Positions 24,554 through 36,668 of a DNA stretch of 64,000 bases are shown one piece after another. The stretch spans positions 2,604,001-2,668,000 of the forward strand of contig JAQQWL010000013.1 in the NCBI GenBank assembly GCA_038363925.1, in the 5' to 3' direction. How positions within the stretch are numbered: position 1 is the stretch's first letter; every line of letters starts with the position of its first letter. A program made the position numbers and the translations under genes. This DNA comes from Apiospora phragmitis. Lineage: Eukaryota > Ascomycota > Sordariomycetes > Amphisphaeriales > Apiosporaceae. The notes beneath the pieces were generated by a model, which was not told the origin of the DNA, searched no databases, and saw nothing but the letters and a program-made list of their open reading frames with translations.

Positions 24554-25763
24554 GACGGTCGGACCCCTTTGCCGATCCATTTCCAGGCGAAACAGGTAAC
24601 CTTGTCACCCTGCCTGCCCCCCCCTCTGCCCCTCGTCATCATCAAGGCTGCCGATTGTTTCCACATCCTCTTCAACTGGCTAGCTGCGTTCATATTTGTT
24701 TCTTCGTGTGAAGATCGTCGGCTGCTTACCGTACATGTAGCTGCATATGTAAGGGCTTCAAAGCGCACCCAATGTCCCATCACTGCAGCTGTCGGATATT
24801 TGTGCCGGGTGCGGCCGTGTAGTATATACCTTCATGCCATGATATGTATCTCCCACTTCCTTCGCATTTCTATATACTATATATACTGTATCCGTATGAC
24901 CAGTCATCTCGGTACTCACTTTCATCATCGTCGCGCTGCAGCTGAAATATGATACAATCGCGCTGGTGCACGCCTCAGAGTTAACTTCGGTCGCCAGTTC
25001 AACCTTTACTAGCATCGGCTTGTTCCCAAGCCGTTGCCTCAGCATCCCTGTTCCCCGTCCGTCGTCCCTAGTTCTCCGCAGCGGAGACCGCCCGCACTGG
25101 CAGGATTGCTTCATCTTTTTGCTAGATTCGGCTGGTACTAAACACACAACACACAACCTGTCTTTGCAAGCTGGCAGGGAGGCTGCATCTGGGTAGTGGC
25201 CACAACGATACGGGCGTAGGTCACTCGGTAATGCACGGAGTAACGCCAGTGCGCCACTATGTAACTGCTAGTAGTAGGAGGACTTCGGGCAGATTCGATG
25301 GAACCCAGCCCGGCAGCAGCAGCAGCAGCTGAAGTGGACAAGGGGTGTCTGGTAGTGTTCCCTTCAAGCCCTACCACCATTTTTCCCGACATAAGACTTG
25401 CCTTGCCTGGCCAACTGTACGCAGTAGAGTTCCAAATATGATCACTAGACTTGACCTTCTGGAAGAATAATCGAACGGATTAAGCTTAAGTGTCGCCCGC
25501 CACCTGGCTTGGAAAGCTGTTTGGCATTAGCTAGCGCCCGCGATCCTTTACACCGTCCGAGTCTGTTCGCGTGGTCTTCGCATCATCCATCCGTCCAATC
25601 CGAGGGCCTGCCTTTGTTTCCTCTCCCGTTACTTACTAGCCGGCGCGTAGCGGTTCCCCTAGAGAAAAGAAACTCCCCGTTTCTCGTTGTTTAAGTTGTT
25701 TTTCCCCGGCAAACCCGGAAAGGAAAGGAAAAGAAAAGAAAAGGAATAAGTAAGGGAGAAACG
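23612..25763. other. Intergenic region, divergent promoters
   Basis: Separates the RNase H2C gene from the divergent CFA-like gene. Contains a G10 run near 23840 and a (TC)16 tract at 24519-24550. Small ORFs look random. The purine-rich segment just before 25764 is probably 5' UTR. Confidence 0.55.
24519..24550. repeat. (TC)16 microsatellite
   Basis: Uninterrupted TC dinucleotide repeat within an intergenic region. Confidence 0.95.
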
Positions 25764-27465
25764 ATGGCGCCCTCTTTGCTCCCGGATTTCATCTCCCGAC
25801 CGCTTACACGTGGGGCCGACCTCATCGGCACCAAGCTGGGCAGCTCGACCTGGGGCCCTGCTGTGGCGGTGGCCAAACCCGCCATCCTCTCGGTCCTCTC
25901 CAAGATCGAGGTGGGCACGCTGCTGCTAGTCGATCAGCCGGGCGGGTCGCGCCTGGTCTTCGGCCAGAAGCTGGGCGCGGGCCACAAGGAGATGCCGAGC
26001 CACAAGCAGGCCGCCGTGCGGAAGGCCGATACCGTCCCGCGCGTCGAGATCGTCGTCAAGGACGACGCCTTCTGGATGCGCCTGTTCCTCTTCGCCGACA
26101 TGGGCTTCGCCGAGTCGTACATGCTGGGCGAGTTCGACTGCGAGGACCTCACTGCTTTCTTCCAGGTACGTCATGTCATACCCATCCATGTCTCAGTTTT
26201 ACCTGGTCGCGCTCGCGTAAGCAAGCTCCTCGGGGGGTTGGTTAGTATCTAATGCGCAATATTTTTTTTCAGCTCTTCATCATCAACAGGGATCAGATGG
26301 GCAATGGCACCACATGCTTCTCTACCATCTCCGGCGCGATCACCAGCATTGCGCGCACCACCAACACGCTCTCCAACGCCCTGCTGAACATCCAGGCGCA
26401 CTACGACATCAGCAACGACATGTTCGCGGCCTTCCTGTCGCCGGACATGACCTACTCGTGCCCGATCTGGAAGCCGCAGTCGGCGAGCTCCGCGTACCGG
26501 GAGGAGACGCTGGAGGAGGCGCAGATGACGAAGCTGCACCGGTTCGTCGACGGGGCCAAGATCAAGGCCTCGGACCACGTGCTGGAGATAGGCACGGGTT
26601 GGGGCTCGTTCGCGATCGAGGCCGTCAAGAAGACGGGCTGCCGGGTCACGAGCCTGACGCTGTCGAAGGAACAGAAGCTGCTCGCCGAGGAGCGCATACG
26701 CAAGGCCGGGCTCGCCGACCGCATCCAGGTGAAGCTCATGGACTACCGCAAACTCGCGGTGCCGGACCGGCCCTACGACAAGATCGTCTCGATCGAGATG
26801 CTCGAGGCCGTCGGCCAGGAGTTCCTGGGGACCTACTTCTCGCACATGGACCGGCTGCTGAAGAAGGATGGGGGTATCGCCATGTTCCAGTGCATCACGA
26901 TGCCGGAGAACCGGTACGAAGCGCTCGGGAAGAAAGAAGAGTGAGTTTGGATTCGTCATCCCACCCGTGAAAAATTTGCTGACAAAGTTGGTTTAGCTTC
27001 ATCGCGAAGTACATCTTCCCCGGTGGCTATCTGCCCGCCATAACGCAGCTGCTCAACCACATCAGCACCGAGTCCAAGGGCACGCTAATAGTGGAGAAGA
27101 TCGAAAACATCGGCGGCCACTACGCCAAGACGCTGCGGTTGTGGAAGGAGAAGTTCATGCAGAACTTCGAGTCGACGATTGCGCCGGCGCTGCGGCGGGA
27201 ACATCCGAACATGACGGATGCCGAGATCAACGTGTTCCGGAGAAAATGGGAGGTAAGTGTGGAAACGAACGACCCTCTTCTCTTAAAAGGAGTCGCTAGG
27301 CCGTAACACGCCATCAACCAAAGTGCGACTGAAGCTAATTTGGGATCCAAACAGTACTATTTCACCTATTGCGAAGCGGGTTTTGTCACTAAGACTTTGG
27401 GTGACGTGATCATCACGGTGGGACGCGAGGGCGCTCTGGAGTTGATGGAGGAGATTCCCATTTGA
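25764..27465 (+). CDS. Cyclopropane-fatty-acyl-phospholipid synthase-like methyltransferase
   Basis: Four exons: 25764-26165, 26273-26940, 26997-27252 and 27355-27465; 478 residues, no frame break. It belongs to the mycolic acid cyclopropane synthase/CFA family, SAM-dependent enzymes that add a methylene or methyl carbon to acyl-chain double bonds or sphingoid bases. Seen: LGEFDCEDLTAFFQLFI before the core, AHYDISNDMFAAFLSPDMTYS (the substrate-side HYDxxNDF motif), SAM motif I VLEIGTGWGSFAIEA at about residue 237, IVSIEMLEAVGQEF, and the C-terminal YYFTYCEAGF block. No N-terminal membrane segments are seen, unlike sphingolipid C9-methyltransferases, so a CFA-type activity is the better guess. 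Similar genes occur in many Pezizomycotina and resemble bacterial ones. Confidence 0.9.
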
Positions 27466-28444
27466 TGAACCTGACCCGGCCGTATGGGACGAGTAATGGT
27501 AAGGGACAGATCTGGCTAGCTGTGACCCGGAGGAAACTTGTTGTTTTTGGTCTACGATTTTGTTTTGTTTTGTAATTGCATAGCGCAGCGTGCAGCCCCT
27601 CCAATTGGATGTCGATTGCCATTGTGGTTTGGAGATTATGGGCAGTATCGAATCAATTGATGGCAGGAAATGCGTAATATGTCGAGCAATGCGTTGTAGG
27701 ACTGATTGGTGTCGGTGCAGATGGTGGCATGTTCAATCAGGTAGCCCCCCCCTGGCCCCCGGACCGAACTAACCCTTGACACTCAATGCACTTCTCAGTC
27801 TGTGTTCTTTGTCGCCAACCCCAGTTCTTGTATTTTCTAGTAGTACAGATAATTAATTGAAGATGGGGATTCGATATTTGAACTCACCAAAGTTGCCCTT
27901 TTATGAAATGTCTCATCATCAATCCCAATTGATCTCATCAGGCTACCTGAGCCCAGATGTGAGATCATACTGCTGTTACGGCGTCACGGGCATACGTAAG
28001 TGGCCAGGGAGGGCAGGGAGGCTCGGGGCTGGAAACCCCACCTGGTCGACCCCTCCTCAGCCTATCCGGAACAAGCCCCCTTCGCTTTATTGGAATGCTA
28101 GCCAGCGCGGGGTCGTTGCTAGCGACCAGCCGTTCAAGTTGACACGATCCCCGAGCTCCCCTTTTGACGCACCTGGATTGCACGACCTCTGGATCAAGAC
28201 ACCGCTCCTTCTAATGTACCCTCCATAAATACCAAAAGCCTCAAAGGACCCCCATCTTCTTTCTCGCCATACAACATCAATCGTCGTGCTGGCCACATAG
28301 AAGAAGAAAAGGTACGAAGCCCCAACCCAACAACCTGCCCCGTCCCCTCTTGCGTACATCCTACTAACATCGGATCCGATCGCTCGTCGATAATAGCTCA
28401 ACCAAACAAACCCTCCAAGCTCCATCCCAACCAAACCAAACACC
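27466..28444. other. Intergenic, promoter of GLTP gene
   Basis: About 1 kb between tandem genes. A CT/AAC-rich leader precedes the ATG at 28445 (CACCATG). Nothing else recognised. Confidence 0.55.
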
Positions 28445-29290
28445 ATGTCGGTCCCTACCTTCCCCACCGGAGGCACCCTCCTCGACACCTTCAAGAAGTC
28501 CTTCGTGGACGTGCCCGTCGACGCCGACAAGGACAACGCCATCGCCACCACCGACTTCCTCGACGCCGCCGAGTCGCTGACTACCATCTTCGACGCCCTC
28601 GGCTCCGTCGCCTTCAGCCCCGTCAAGAACGACATGATGGGCAACGTCAAGAAGATCCGCGAGCGCCAGCTCGCCGCCCCCGCCGAGAGCGCCACCCTCC
28701 AGGAGCTCGTCATCAACGAGCTCAAGACCAAGAAGCACAACGCCGCCGAGGGTCTCGTCTGGCTGGTCCGGTATGTCTGATCTTCTGACCTCATACGGCA
28801 TATACACATACACACACATGTCGTGTTGCATACACCTGCAGCAATTGTTACCTTGGAGGCTTTCTTCCGTCCACATTGGACGGAAGCCAACATCCATCAC
28901 TTCCCCGTCCCGGCATTGGCTTTCTTCTCCCCACTTCCCTGCCATAACCACTTGATCACAAGATGGGTCGCTAACCTGCCTTGTGATACTTCCAGCGGTC
29001 TGGACTTCACGTGTATTGCACTGAGCCAGAACCTGGCCAAGGACGGCGAGGAGCTGTCCGAGTCGTTCCGCAACGCCTACGGCAACACCCTGAAGCCCCA
29101 CCACAGCTTCATCGTCAAGCCCGTCTTCAGCGCCGCCATGAGTGCCTGCCCCTACCGCAAGGACTTCTACACCAAGCTGGGCGCCGACCAGGACAAGGTC
29201 GTCGCCGAGCTCCGCCCCTACCTCAAGGCCCTCGACAATATCGTCGCCATTCTCAAGGGCTTCCAGGACCGCAAGGAGGCTAAGTGGTAA
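28445..29290 (+). CDS. het-c2: Glycolipid transfer protein, HET-C2-like
   Basis: Two exons, 28445-28770 and 28996-29290, joined in phase through an Arg codon; 206 residues, nearly the length of Podospora HET-C2 (208). GLTP-fold proteins carry glycosphingolipids between membranes in the cytosol. The sugar-binding set is visible: the Asp, Asn and Lys of NDMMGNVKKI, the Trp of GLVWLVR and the His of LKPHHSFIVKPVF. In Podospora anserina alleles of this gene trigger heterokaryon incompatibility through the STAND proteins HET-D and HET-E; no such partner lies in this window. It is the last ordinary gene before the gene-poor island to its right. Confidence 0.93.
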
Positions 29291-31324
29291 ACTAGTGCTA
29301 TCACACCACCAACAACAAGAGCAAGAAAAAGGAAGAGAGCATGGGTTCGTGGTCATGTCAATGACTGCTACTATCTACTTATTATGCCTTAAACGAGCCA
29401 CCTGGAAGCATATTAGCGCTTGGGAGTCCCATGTATCACGATGGAACGGTTATCATGTCATGAGAAAAAACTGGATTAAGCTGCTGAATTCACGAAAGAA
29501 TACACTCCGCTAGAAACCTTGGCTATAGCAATGGCCATGGTTCGCAGAACCAAGACTGGCCTTAAGTTCATGACGAGTGACTTGGTCGACCCCTATGAAT
29601 TGCGATGTTTCTGCTGATGCTGTGAACAACCTAGAAGAGGCACTCACATAAGCTTTACCCTATTTCATGCTCTATGGGGCGGGCTTCTTTCGCTGCGAAG
29701 ATACAGGTGGAGGTGCTGCCCGACTCCCTCGTACGTACTTCGGGTACCCCTATTGGGTAACTGCATTTACACCAGTGGGAGCGGAAACTCAGGAGGAATG
29801 CGTCGCTTCGTCTAAGTATATTGGCCGTATCCATTCCTCTCCAACATCTGGGCAACCTGCGACTGATGCGTTGCAAGGACAGCGCATCATGGCACTGAGG
29901 TCCAGCCCACAAAGGAAACGCACAATGGTTACTGTATTTATTCCCTGCTTACTCTGTGAAGACCAGAGCCTCCCGGATAGATGGTTCTGCTCTTCTCCAT
30001 GCTCGCTAAGTACGGGTTGTTTCGCGATTCGCTGGTGCCCAGAATCGCAGAATGTAGTAGGGACTGAGAACATCGAAGTCTATCATCGCTAATGCATAAA
30101 TAGCATGACGGTTTATGGGGGACTTGGGAGCCAAGTAAACTGGCAGGAAGTAATTGGGTCAGTTCGGGTCAACGTCGTGTATGTACGCTCCCAGAGGCAG
30201 TAGGATTGTCTGGGTTGTGAATGCCGCCGCGCCCCTCCCGTCCACCCCCCATCCCTGAATTTTGGTGTGGTCGCGAGTACGTGATGAGCTGTATCTACCA
30301 ATGTAGGTCGGGGTATGTTGGTGCTGGCTGATAGAAGCTGAACAGCCTTCGAGGAGGGGGTTATGGGTATGATGTGTCCACGATATGTTACGAGCATGGA
30401 TCCTGGCTGTTCCGTGGTAGTGTTGTTGGTGGTGTAGCTTAGTCGACTCTCGTACCAAGGATGCAGCTGAGTGTGTTGAGCCACCCCCATCCTCTCGCGA
30501 ACTCCAATCCCGGTTGAACTTTGCCATACGTAATGCCAGGCTCATTTTGTTCATCTCTTTCTACTGTTCATGTTCGAAGTCAAGCACGGGTAGCTGGGCC
30601 TTCACAAGAGACAGGAGGTTGGATGACGGTCCAATTTTGACACTGAGATGTATTAAGCTGTACCTGCAGCAGGTGATCGAATGTATGACTAAATCGTATA
30701 AGGAAAATAAAAGCCCCGCTATGGTGTAGGTAGTGACTGTCCTGCTATACCCTCTTCTAACTACCCGAAACGCATGACCGCAGGACTGCGATCCGTATCG
30801 CGCGAGATGCCAACCTTAGCCAAAACTAGTCCTAAGAAATGACGACTGAAAATGAATGTATGAACCGCTCATGGCGAAAGTGGCCAGAATATCAATGGAA
30901 AAGGAGATGAAGCTCCAGAAAAGAGTAGTAGATCCCGGGTTTAAAAGATCGCTGATAGGAAGAGAATGAAATGAAATGAAAGAAGGGGGGATAGTTGTAG
31001 AAGGTCAGGTTGGGAAGAGACCTGATAGCTGCCGAATTGACTTGCGATGAAGATGATGGCATCGTTTCCAAGGAATCAGAGAAACAAGCTCTCTCAGTAA
31101 CTCATGTTTCTCTCTGTCTGCCAGCGCTGCTCCATGCGAACCCTGGGTTTCTTGCACATGTTCCAAGCACATTTCTGCTAACCATCCTCTTGGCCACTCC
31201 CCGTTTGGTCTTCCCTTCCTTTTCCCTTTGCTTTCCAATAATACGATCGAGCTTGCGCCCTTCTTTTCTCCAGATATGCCTCACGTTCTTCAGGAGTCAT
31301 ATCCTCTCTTTTTTTCGTCGATTC
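29291..31324. other. Gene-poor intergenic region
   Basis: Left part of the 29-42 kb island. ORFs such as 29667-30092 (+) lack G/C-ending codon bias and recognisable domains. No transposon ends or RNA genes seen. Confidence 0.5.
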
Positions 31325-32511
31325 TCAGTTGACTTTCTTGCTGTCCTGGCCTGTATAGTCTCCGGGTCCCCCTTTAGGGCCCGGTCCCTCCGCTAGGGTC
31401 TCCTTCAATTTTAGATATCTTCGGAGCCGTCTTTCCTTTTTTCGATGCGCCTTATCACTCTGACTTTCCTTCTCATCCGTCCGTCTTCGGGCTTTCCGTT
31501 GGGCCTTCCGTCGGACATTCCGTTCTAGATGTCTTCGTCTCAAGTTCATCGCGTGGGCTCTGTCATACACTTTGAAATTGCATTCAGGGTATTTATGATC
31601 CTTGCATCTAATGCACTTGCTAGAAGTGTGTAAGGACTTGCATTCGGTTTTGTTGTGGTATGCGCAATTGTCGTATAGTTCACGCACAGGCCTGAGCCTA
31701 TGCTTCCCCATCTCGCGTGGATAGTGTATCAAGTATTTCGCAGCGTCTGGGTCTTCTTTCATATCACGTTCCTCGGCAGCTGCCAGGGCTCCTTCCTCAT
31801 CGCCTCCCTCAGCAGCTGCCGGGCCTTGTCCGTCGTCCGGATTTTCTTCGTGACCAGACTTGCCGTCATTCGTGACCAGACTCGCCGTCATTCGTGACCA
31901 GACTCGCCGTCATCCGAGGACTCCCCCTCTTCATCCTCCAAATATTCTGCCTCTTTATCTCCACGTGGTGAGCGTATCTCATCTTCGTAATTGTATCCAC
32001 CTGACTCTTGCGGCGCTCCTGCATAGCCAAATTCACTGGGACCAGCCTGTACATCGTCAGGAACTTGGTATTGCTGCTGCTGCCCGTAACGCTGCGGAAG
32101 GTCATGCGTTGGTGCTGGGGCATCTGGGTTGGCAGGCAGCTCCAACTGAGAGCCGGCGCCTTGGTTCAACGCTTCTAGCATGCAGTCATATGTCACTGCT
32201 GCCTCCAACAACTCCTTAGCTTTGTCACTCCAGCGACTAGGGGCATTCAGCTTAAACTATATGGCCTGTGGTGTCCCAACGCTCCTTTCCGGGGTGGGTA
32301 ACTGAGTAAACACATCGCAAAGGTCGACTTGAGTGAGGTAGTCCTTATCGCAGACGCTCTTCCAACATGGTCGATGCTTAGTCCAACACATATCGCATAT
32401 CCCCCAAGCGCTCACCGGAGTGCCGTCAGGCAATTTCTTTTCCCAAGTGCACTTGTATCTCAGCAGCATACACTGGGCACAATCTTTCTTAGGCTCCGCT
32501 GAAGGGTCCAT
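31325..32511 (-). pseudogene. Cys-rich double-module protein, copy 1 (disrupted)
   Basis: Start taken at the ATG at 32511 (MDPSAEPKKD), as in copy 3; a CAG acceptor near 32600 suggests an upstream exon is also possible. N-terminal module: CAQCMLLRYKC then CDMCWTKHRPC, spacing C-x2-C-x6-C twice, close to Zn2Cys6. A Gln/Pro/acidic linker follows, then a C-terminal module (CAYHNKTEC, then CIRCKDHKYPEC) in which the expected first Cys is Tyr, and a very basic tail (RRKAQRKARRR). Two breaks: an in-frame TAG at 32257-32259 just after the first module, and the 22-bp repeat at 31847-31912. With one repeat copy the frame is continuous. Function unknown; nucleic-acid binding is a guess from Cys spacing and basic tail. 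Confidence 0.55.
31847..31912. repeat. 22-bp tandem repeat, three copies, in copy 1 coding region
   Basis: Three head-to-tail 22-bp units at 31847-31868, 31869-31890 and 31891-31912; two are identical and one differs by one base. The unit is not a multiple of three, so copy number sets the reading frame of the gene: one copy is open, while any further copy puts a TGA at the repeat junction. Confidence 0.95.
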
Positions 32512-34653
32512 ATCGTAGAGTTTGGGAATTCGACCACGATGGTTACAACTTGGATGTTTTCTCTGTAATTGTATTACTCTTGACTCTTGTCTTGTCTGTT
32601 CCAATTAGTGAAGTCTGAGGTTTACAGGAAGCAAAGCACGACTTATATGCCCATTCGGCTCGAGCCCAATACCACCTGTTAGCAATGGTCAGTCCAGCTC
32701 AGCCCAGCAAGCAATCTTCCCTGGGCCACGTTGGGTATTTTGAACGGCATCCCATGATCAGTGTTTTCACTTCAGAAACACGAGGTACAGGGACGGGCAA
32801 TGCGGAGAGAGGGCTGCTTGCTCGTTGGGCCTGTGTGCTAGCTCAGAGCAGCCGTTTTGACCCCTTATTATAGACCGCATCGAAATGGCGTCTTTTCTTC
32901 ATGGCATTCCGCATGCGATGTTGTTGTTTTATATGTGACATACAGCATTATCGCCAATGTGAGGCAGAGAGTGCCTTATGTGGCGGCCAACTTAAGGCAT
33001 GATTCTGGTCAACCAGGGAGTATGGCATAATCGAACGTTCAATCTGGCCGATGCTCTGTCGCCGTTTCGAGAATGCCATCGAGTATTTGCCTCTACTGCC
33101 TTCACAGTTTTCATGGGTGCCAAATCGGCCAGAAGCCAGAGCTGCTCGCAGACATGATTGCCAGTATGCTCGATTGATTGCTAGTCTCGCATGCGATCCA
33201 ACAAGCTAACGTCATAAGATGGCTCATTTCAACCTGTGCGCCATTTGGGATTAATCCGGCTGATGAGTCCATGGTGGAATGACATATCTCATGTGGGCTG
33301 GTTGGTTTTCACTCTCGGATATCCAGCCGGTTTCTTTGTTCGTGGGCAAAATCATCGATGGCCCTAGGACCATATGGGCAACAGCATTCCCAGGCATGTG
33401 AGAAGTTCGGACCAATAGAACCAACTCTACTGGGACTCTTTCAAGATGACCAACCTCTTTGAGGGCAAAAGCCATGATGTGTTGCTCCAACTACCGGATC
33501 CCATGGCCGTCGCGACGTTTCAGGTCTTTGAATGCGGAATCAACTATTGAAAAGATGTTTTGGAAGGTACCAAACATTCAGTTCGTTGAGGAACCAACTC
33601 AACTTTAGCAGAAGCGCATCTACTTCGGCCGACAACGGGCAATCGAACACCAACATACACCGAGAATGCCTCAGAGAGAGAGGCAATTCGAAAGCAGCGA
33701 CAGCGATTCTTCGGCAAGGATAGCTAAGCAAACATCCTTCCAGGAGTAATCGCTTAGGAATAACGAAGTAAAGCGGCTGGTTTGTTTCCATGGACTGTAC
33801 CGGGGAACTTTGCGTACCCGGCTGTATCTCGTGAAAGGTACGAAACATATGCAGGATGTATGTTGAAATCTAGTAAAATGTCTTGAGCAGCCAGGTCGTT
33901 TATAGAAACCGGCATCTAGTGTACTATAATACATCCCTTACATCGATCATGGGTACCCGTGTCCCTTACGTCGTAGGCCTATAGCCATATCTCGGAGCTG
34001 CTCCGTGGACTCTCGTCGTTCGCCGCCTCCTTTTTCAACTAATGCCTGCCTAATATTGCTACATTGTGCGTCCAGAAAGAGAGCTACAGGACGAGATTTC
34101 CATTTCATACAGCTCTAGTCTTATCGAATGAAGGTTTACATACATGCGCATACACTTATGTGATGTCTACGAAGGGATGTACGTGGCTTCGCACTCGACG
34201 TTCATAGGAGGAATCGAGAGATGTTTGTCAAACTTGCGGCCACTAAATCTAGCGCTGGGGCTAGTGCCGACAGACGGAAACACCACTAACGCCCCCCTGC
34301 TGTAGCCAATACCCGTCAGCTCCAGAAAGGTAAGGACTTAACTTCAACGACATGGGATAATTTAGGACATGATCCTTTCCAGATTTATTATTGAGAGCCA
34401 TCGATTGGTTCTACGCATGCGGGAATGATTCTGTTACTAAGAAGTACTTAAAGAATGTAGTTGAGTCGATTGCTGACTCTGTTCGGCGGGTAGGTGCTAC
34501 AGCATGTAAACACCCCGCATTAGGGCGCGATTGCGACATTCTTTCCTTTCAAACACTCTCACCCAGTGAGAAGGACAAGTTTATCCGCCGATTCTACTTG
34601 GTCAGTGGTCTGGCTTAAAGCCCTTCGTTACTTACCCAACGCTACCACAATCA
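32512..34653. other. Gene-poor spacer between Cys-rich copies 1 and 2
   Basis: No clear gene. A 75-codon plus ORF at 34391-34618 (DWFYACGNDSVTKKYLK... SPSEKDKFIRRFYL) has protein-like composition but no recognised family; it could be a fragment of an unknown gene. Confidence 0.45.
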
Positions 34654-34661
34654 TCATCCCC

Positions 34662-34731
34662 ATCTTCTTCTCTGATTCTCCTTCTTCTTCTTCCCCTTCT
34701 TCTTCTTCTTCTTCTCTTTCTCCTCCTCTCT
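34662..34731. repeat. TTC/TCT-rich trinucleotide tract
   Basis: Pyrimidine repeat on plus. On minus it encodes the Glu/Lys-rich tail of Cys-rich copy 2. Confidence 0.85.
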
Positions 34732-36190
34732 GTTGAGCTGCTCTAGAGCATCAGTGTACGTGTTGACCGTGCACGAGCTGCCCGGGGTACGCTGACAGGC
34801 TGTGCACCAGTCATACGGATACCCTTTGCGCGCGAACCTGCACCCTGCCAGACCATCGAAGTGGCAAGGGTCGCACACTCTAGTCAACCGGCGGCCTTAG
34901 TGCGGCTGCAGGTGCTGGTCGATGTATTGCTGCACCTGTTCCGCGGTCGGGCCGGGTCGTGGCTCCCTGGGGGTGATGGTGGCCGTGGAAATGGCTTGGC
35001 TTGGACCCGGGGGGTCCAACAGCAGATCCGCCGCCCCCTTCCATGAAGGTAGGGGCAGCCCTGGTCTGCAAGTAGCCCCCGGACGACTCGTCATAGGTCC
35101 ATTCTCCGTCCACATGAAGATTGGGGGATCGACTCGCGGTGATGTCCCGCTCGAGTTGGTGGCAGAGCGTAGGCGACCTCCTGATGCGTTGCTGCGTGCG
35201 CGCTGCTCGAACTTGGTGAGTGGCCGGCTGCGGTATACCTCATCTGGTAGAGAGCTGGCAGTGCTGTAGGAAGACCGCGTATAGCTTGTTCCATCGTGGT
35301 CCAAAGTTTCCACGTCCTCGGCAGGTGCCGTTGGCCAGTACGAAGCATCTGCTACGCTGCCCGTGTTGACTGGCAGCTGATAGCCTAGGTCAGAAGCAGC
35401 CGGCTGGGAGTCATACGAGGAGAAAACACCCGCTCCTGTCCCGAGAGTCTCGTCGGTGTGAGCGAACGGGGCGCCCGGTTGGTAGACGGAGGACTGCACG
35501 ATTGGTCGACGGCGCTGCTCTTCTCTCCACCGCTCGCGCTGCCCCTCCTTCTCCGTGTCCGCATCCCGGTGACGCTTCTCTTTCGCCCACTTCACATGCG
35601 CTTCGCTCAGCATCGCCAGCCGCTTCCGCCTCTCCGCCAGCCTCTCCTCCTCGGTCAGCGCCTCCTCCCTCTTCTTGAGCGCCGCCTTGGCGGCCTTGTA
35701 CGTGCTCCACTCGCACTTCTGGCCCCATCTCTTGTCTCGGCACTGGTCGCACTTCTTGCTGTATGCTACGACGCATGTGTCCGCCGAAGCACCCGTCGCG
35801 GAGCAAGAGTCGCAGAGTCGGTGCAGCCGCCACCCGCGCCCCTTGTCGTAGAAGTAGTTCTGCAGGTAGCTCTGGACCTCCGGGCTCTCGTCTGGCCCGC
35901 CCCCCTGTTTTGGGGGGTCACGGGGGCTTCGTCTGGCTCCTGCTGCTCTGCTTGTGCACCCGAAGGACCGGCGATCGCGTCTTGGTCATCGCCCCAGAGC
36001 GAGAGATCGGCGTCGCCCATGGGGGCTGTGGGCGCCGGAGGCGCTTGCCAAGACCCAGCACGACCGTGGAAACTTGTGCCGGGATCATCGTTGTGTGGAG
36101 GGTGACTACCTGAATTGGCTTCTGGCTGCCCAGGATACAAATCATTCCCGCTTCCAAATGTCGATGCGCCGCCATGAGCCTGGGTAGTAT

Positions 36191-36226
36191 AAGTAGGGGC
36201 TGTCGTGTAAGTAGGGGCTGTTGTGT
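36191..36226. repeat. 18-bp tandem repeat, two copies
   Basis: Units 36191-36208 and 36209-36226 differ at one base. On minus they encode a doubled Thr/Ala/Pro/Tyr hexapeptide in copy 2; the length is a multiple of three, so frame is kept. Confidence 0.9.
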
Positions 36227-36668
36227 CAACACTACTATAGGTACTACTATAAGCAGCCTCGCCGGTTGGAGCATATGGCGTATTTGGCGGGCGGTTTTGG
36301 TATGCTTCGAGTACTTGGTGATCCGCCTCGGCTCTTCTCAGGAGTTGTGAGAACGGGCCCTTGTTCTCCAAAAAGCTCATTCGATCTAGGCCCATGGCCA
36401 ACATTCTCTCATCGATCGGCTTCCGGGAATGCTCGGGGCCTCTGTTCCCGTGACCGCCTCGGCCCTGTGGTCCAGCTTGGCTGTGCTCATGGCCATGGTG
36501 TTGATGATGTGTTCCTTCGCTGCTACTTCCGCCCTTGTCATTTCCATGGTGAGGGTGGTGGTGCTTGTGCCCCCCACCTCGGTGGTGAGATCCTTTCTCC
36601 TTTTTGTTGGGGCTGTGAGAACTCATTCTGTGAAGCGATGCTGTACGATCAGCTATGTCAGTCGCCAT

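Larger units (their letters stand above)
34654..36668 (-). pseudogene. Cys-rich double-module protein, copy 2 (disrupted)
   Basis: ATG at 36668. The first third is His/Gly/Ser-rich and disordered with poly-His-like runs (HKHHHPHHG). The first Cys module follows: CDSCSATGASADTC then CDQCRDKRWGQKC, introduced by VQSYLQNYFYDKGRGW. A Lys/Arg/Glu coiled-coil-like stretch and a long Ser/Thr/Pro linker lead to a second module, CDPCHFDGLAGC and CTACQRTPGSSC, then a Lys/Glu tail (EEEKEKKKKKKGKKKK). A one-base frame break lies near 35900-35917 between C6 and G6 runs. An in-frame TAA at 34897-34899 sits just before the second module. Adding one base gives exactly 672 codons through the final TGA. The second module is in the same frame as the linker, arguing for one ancestral protein. 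Confidence 0.55.

Noticed and set aside
29667..30092. 141-codon plus ORF after the GLTP gene
   Set aside because: No family, no bias and overlapped by similar ORFs on minus.
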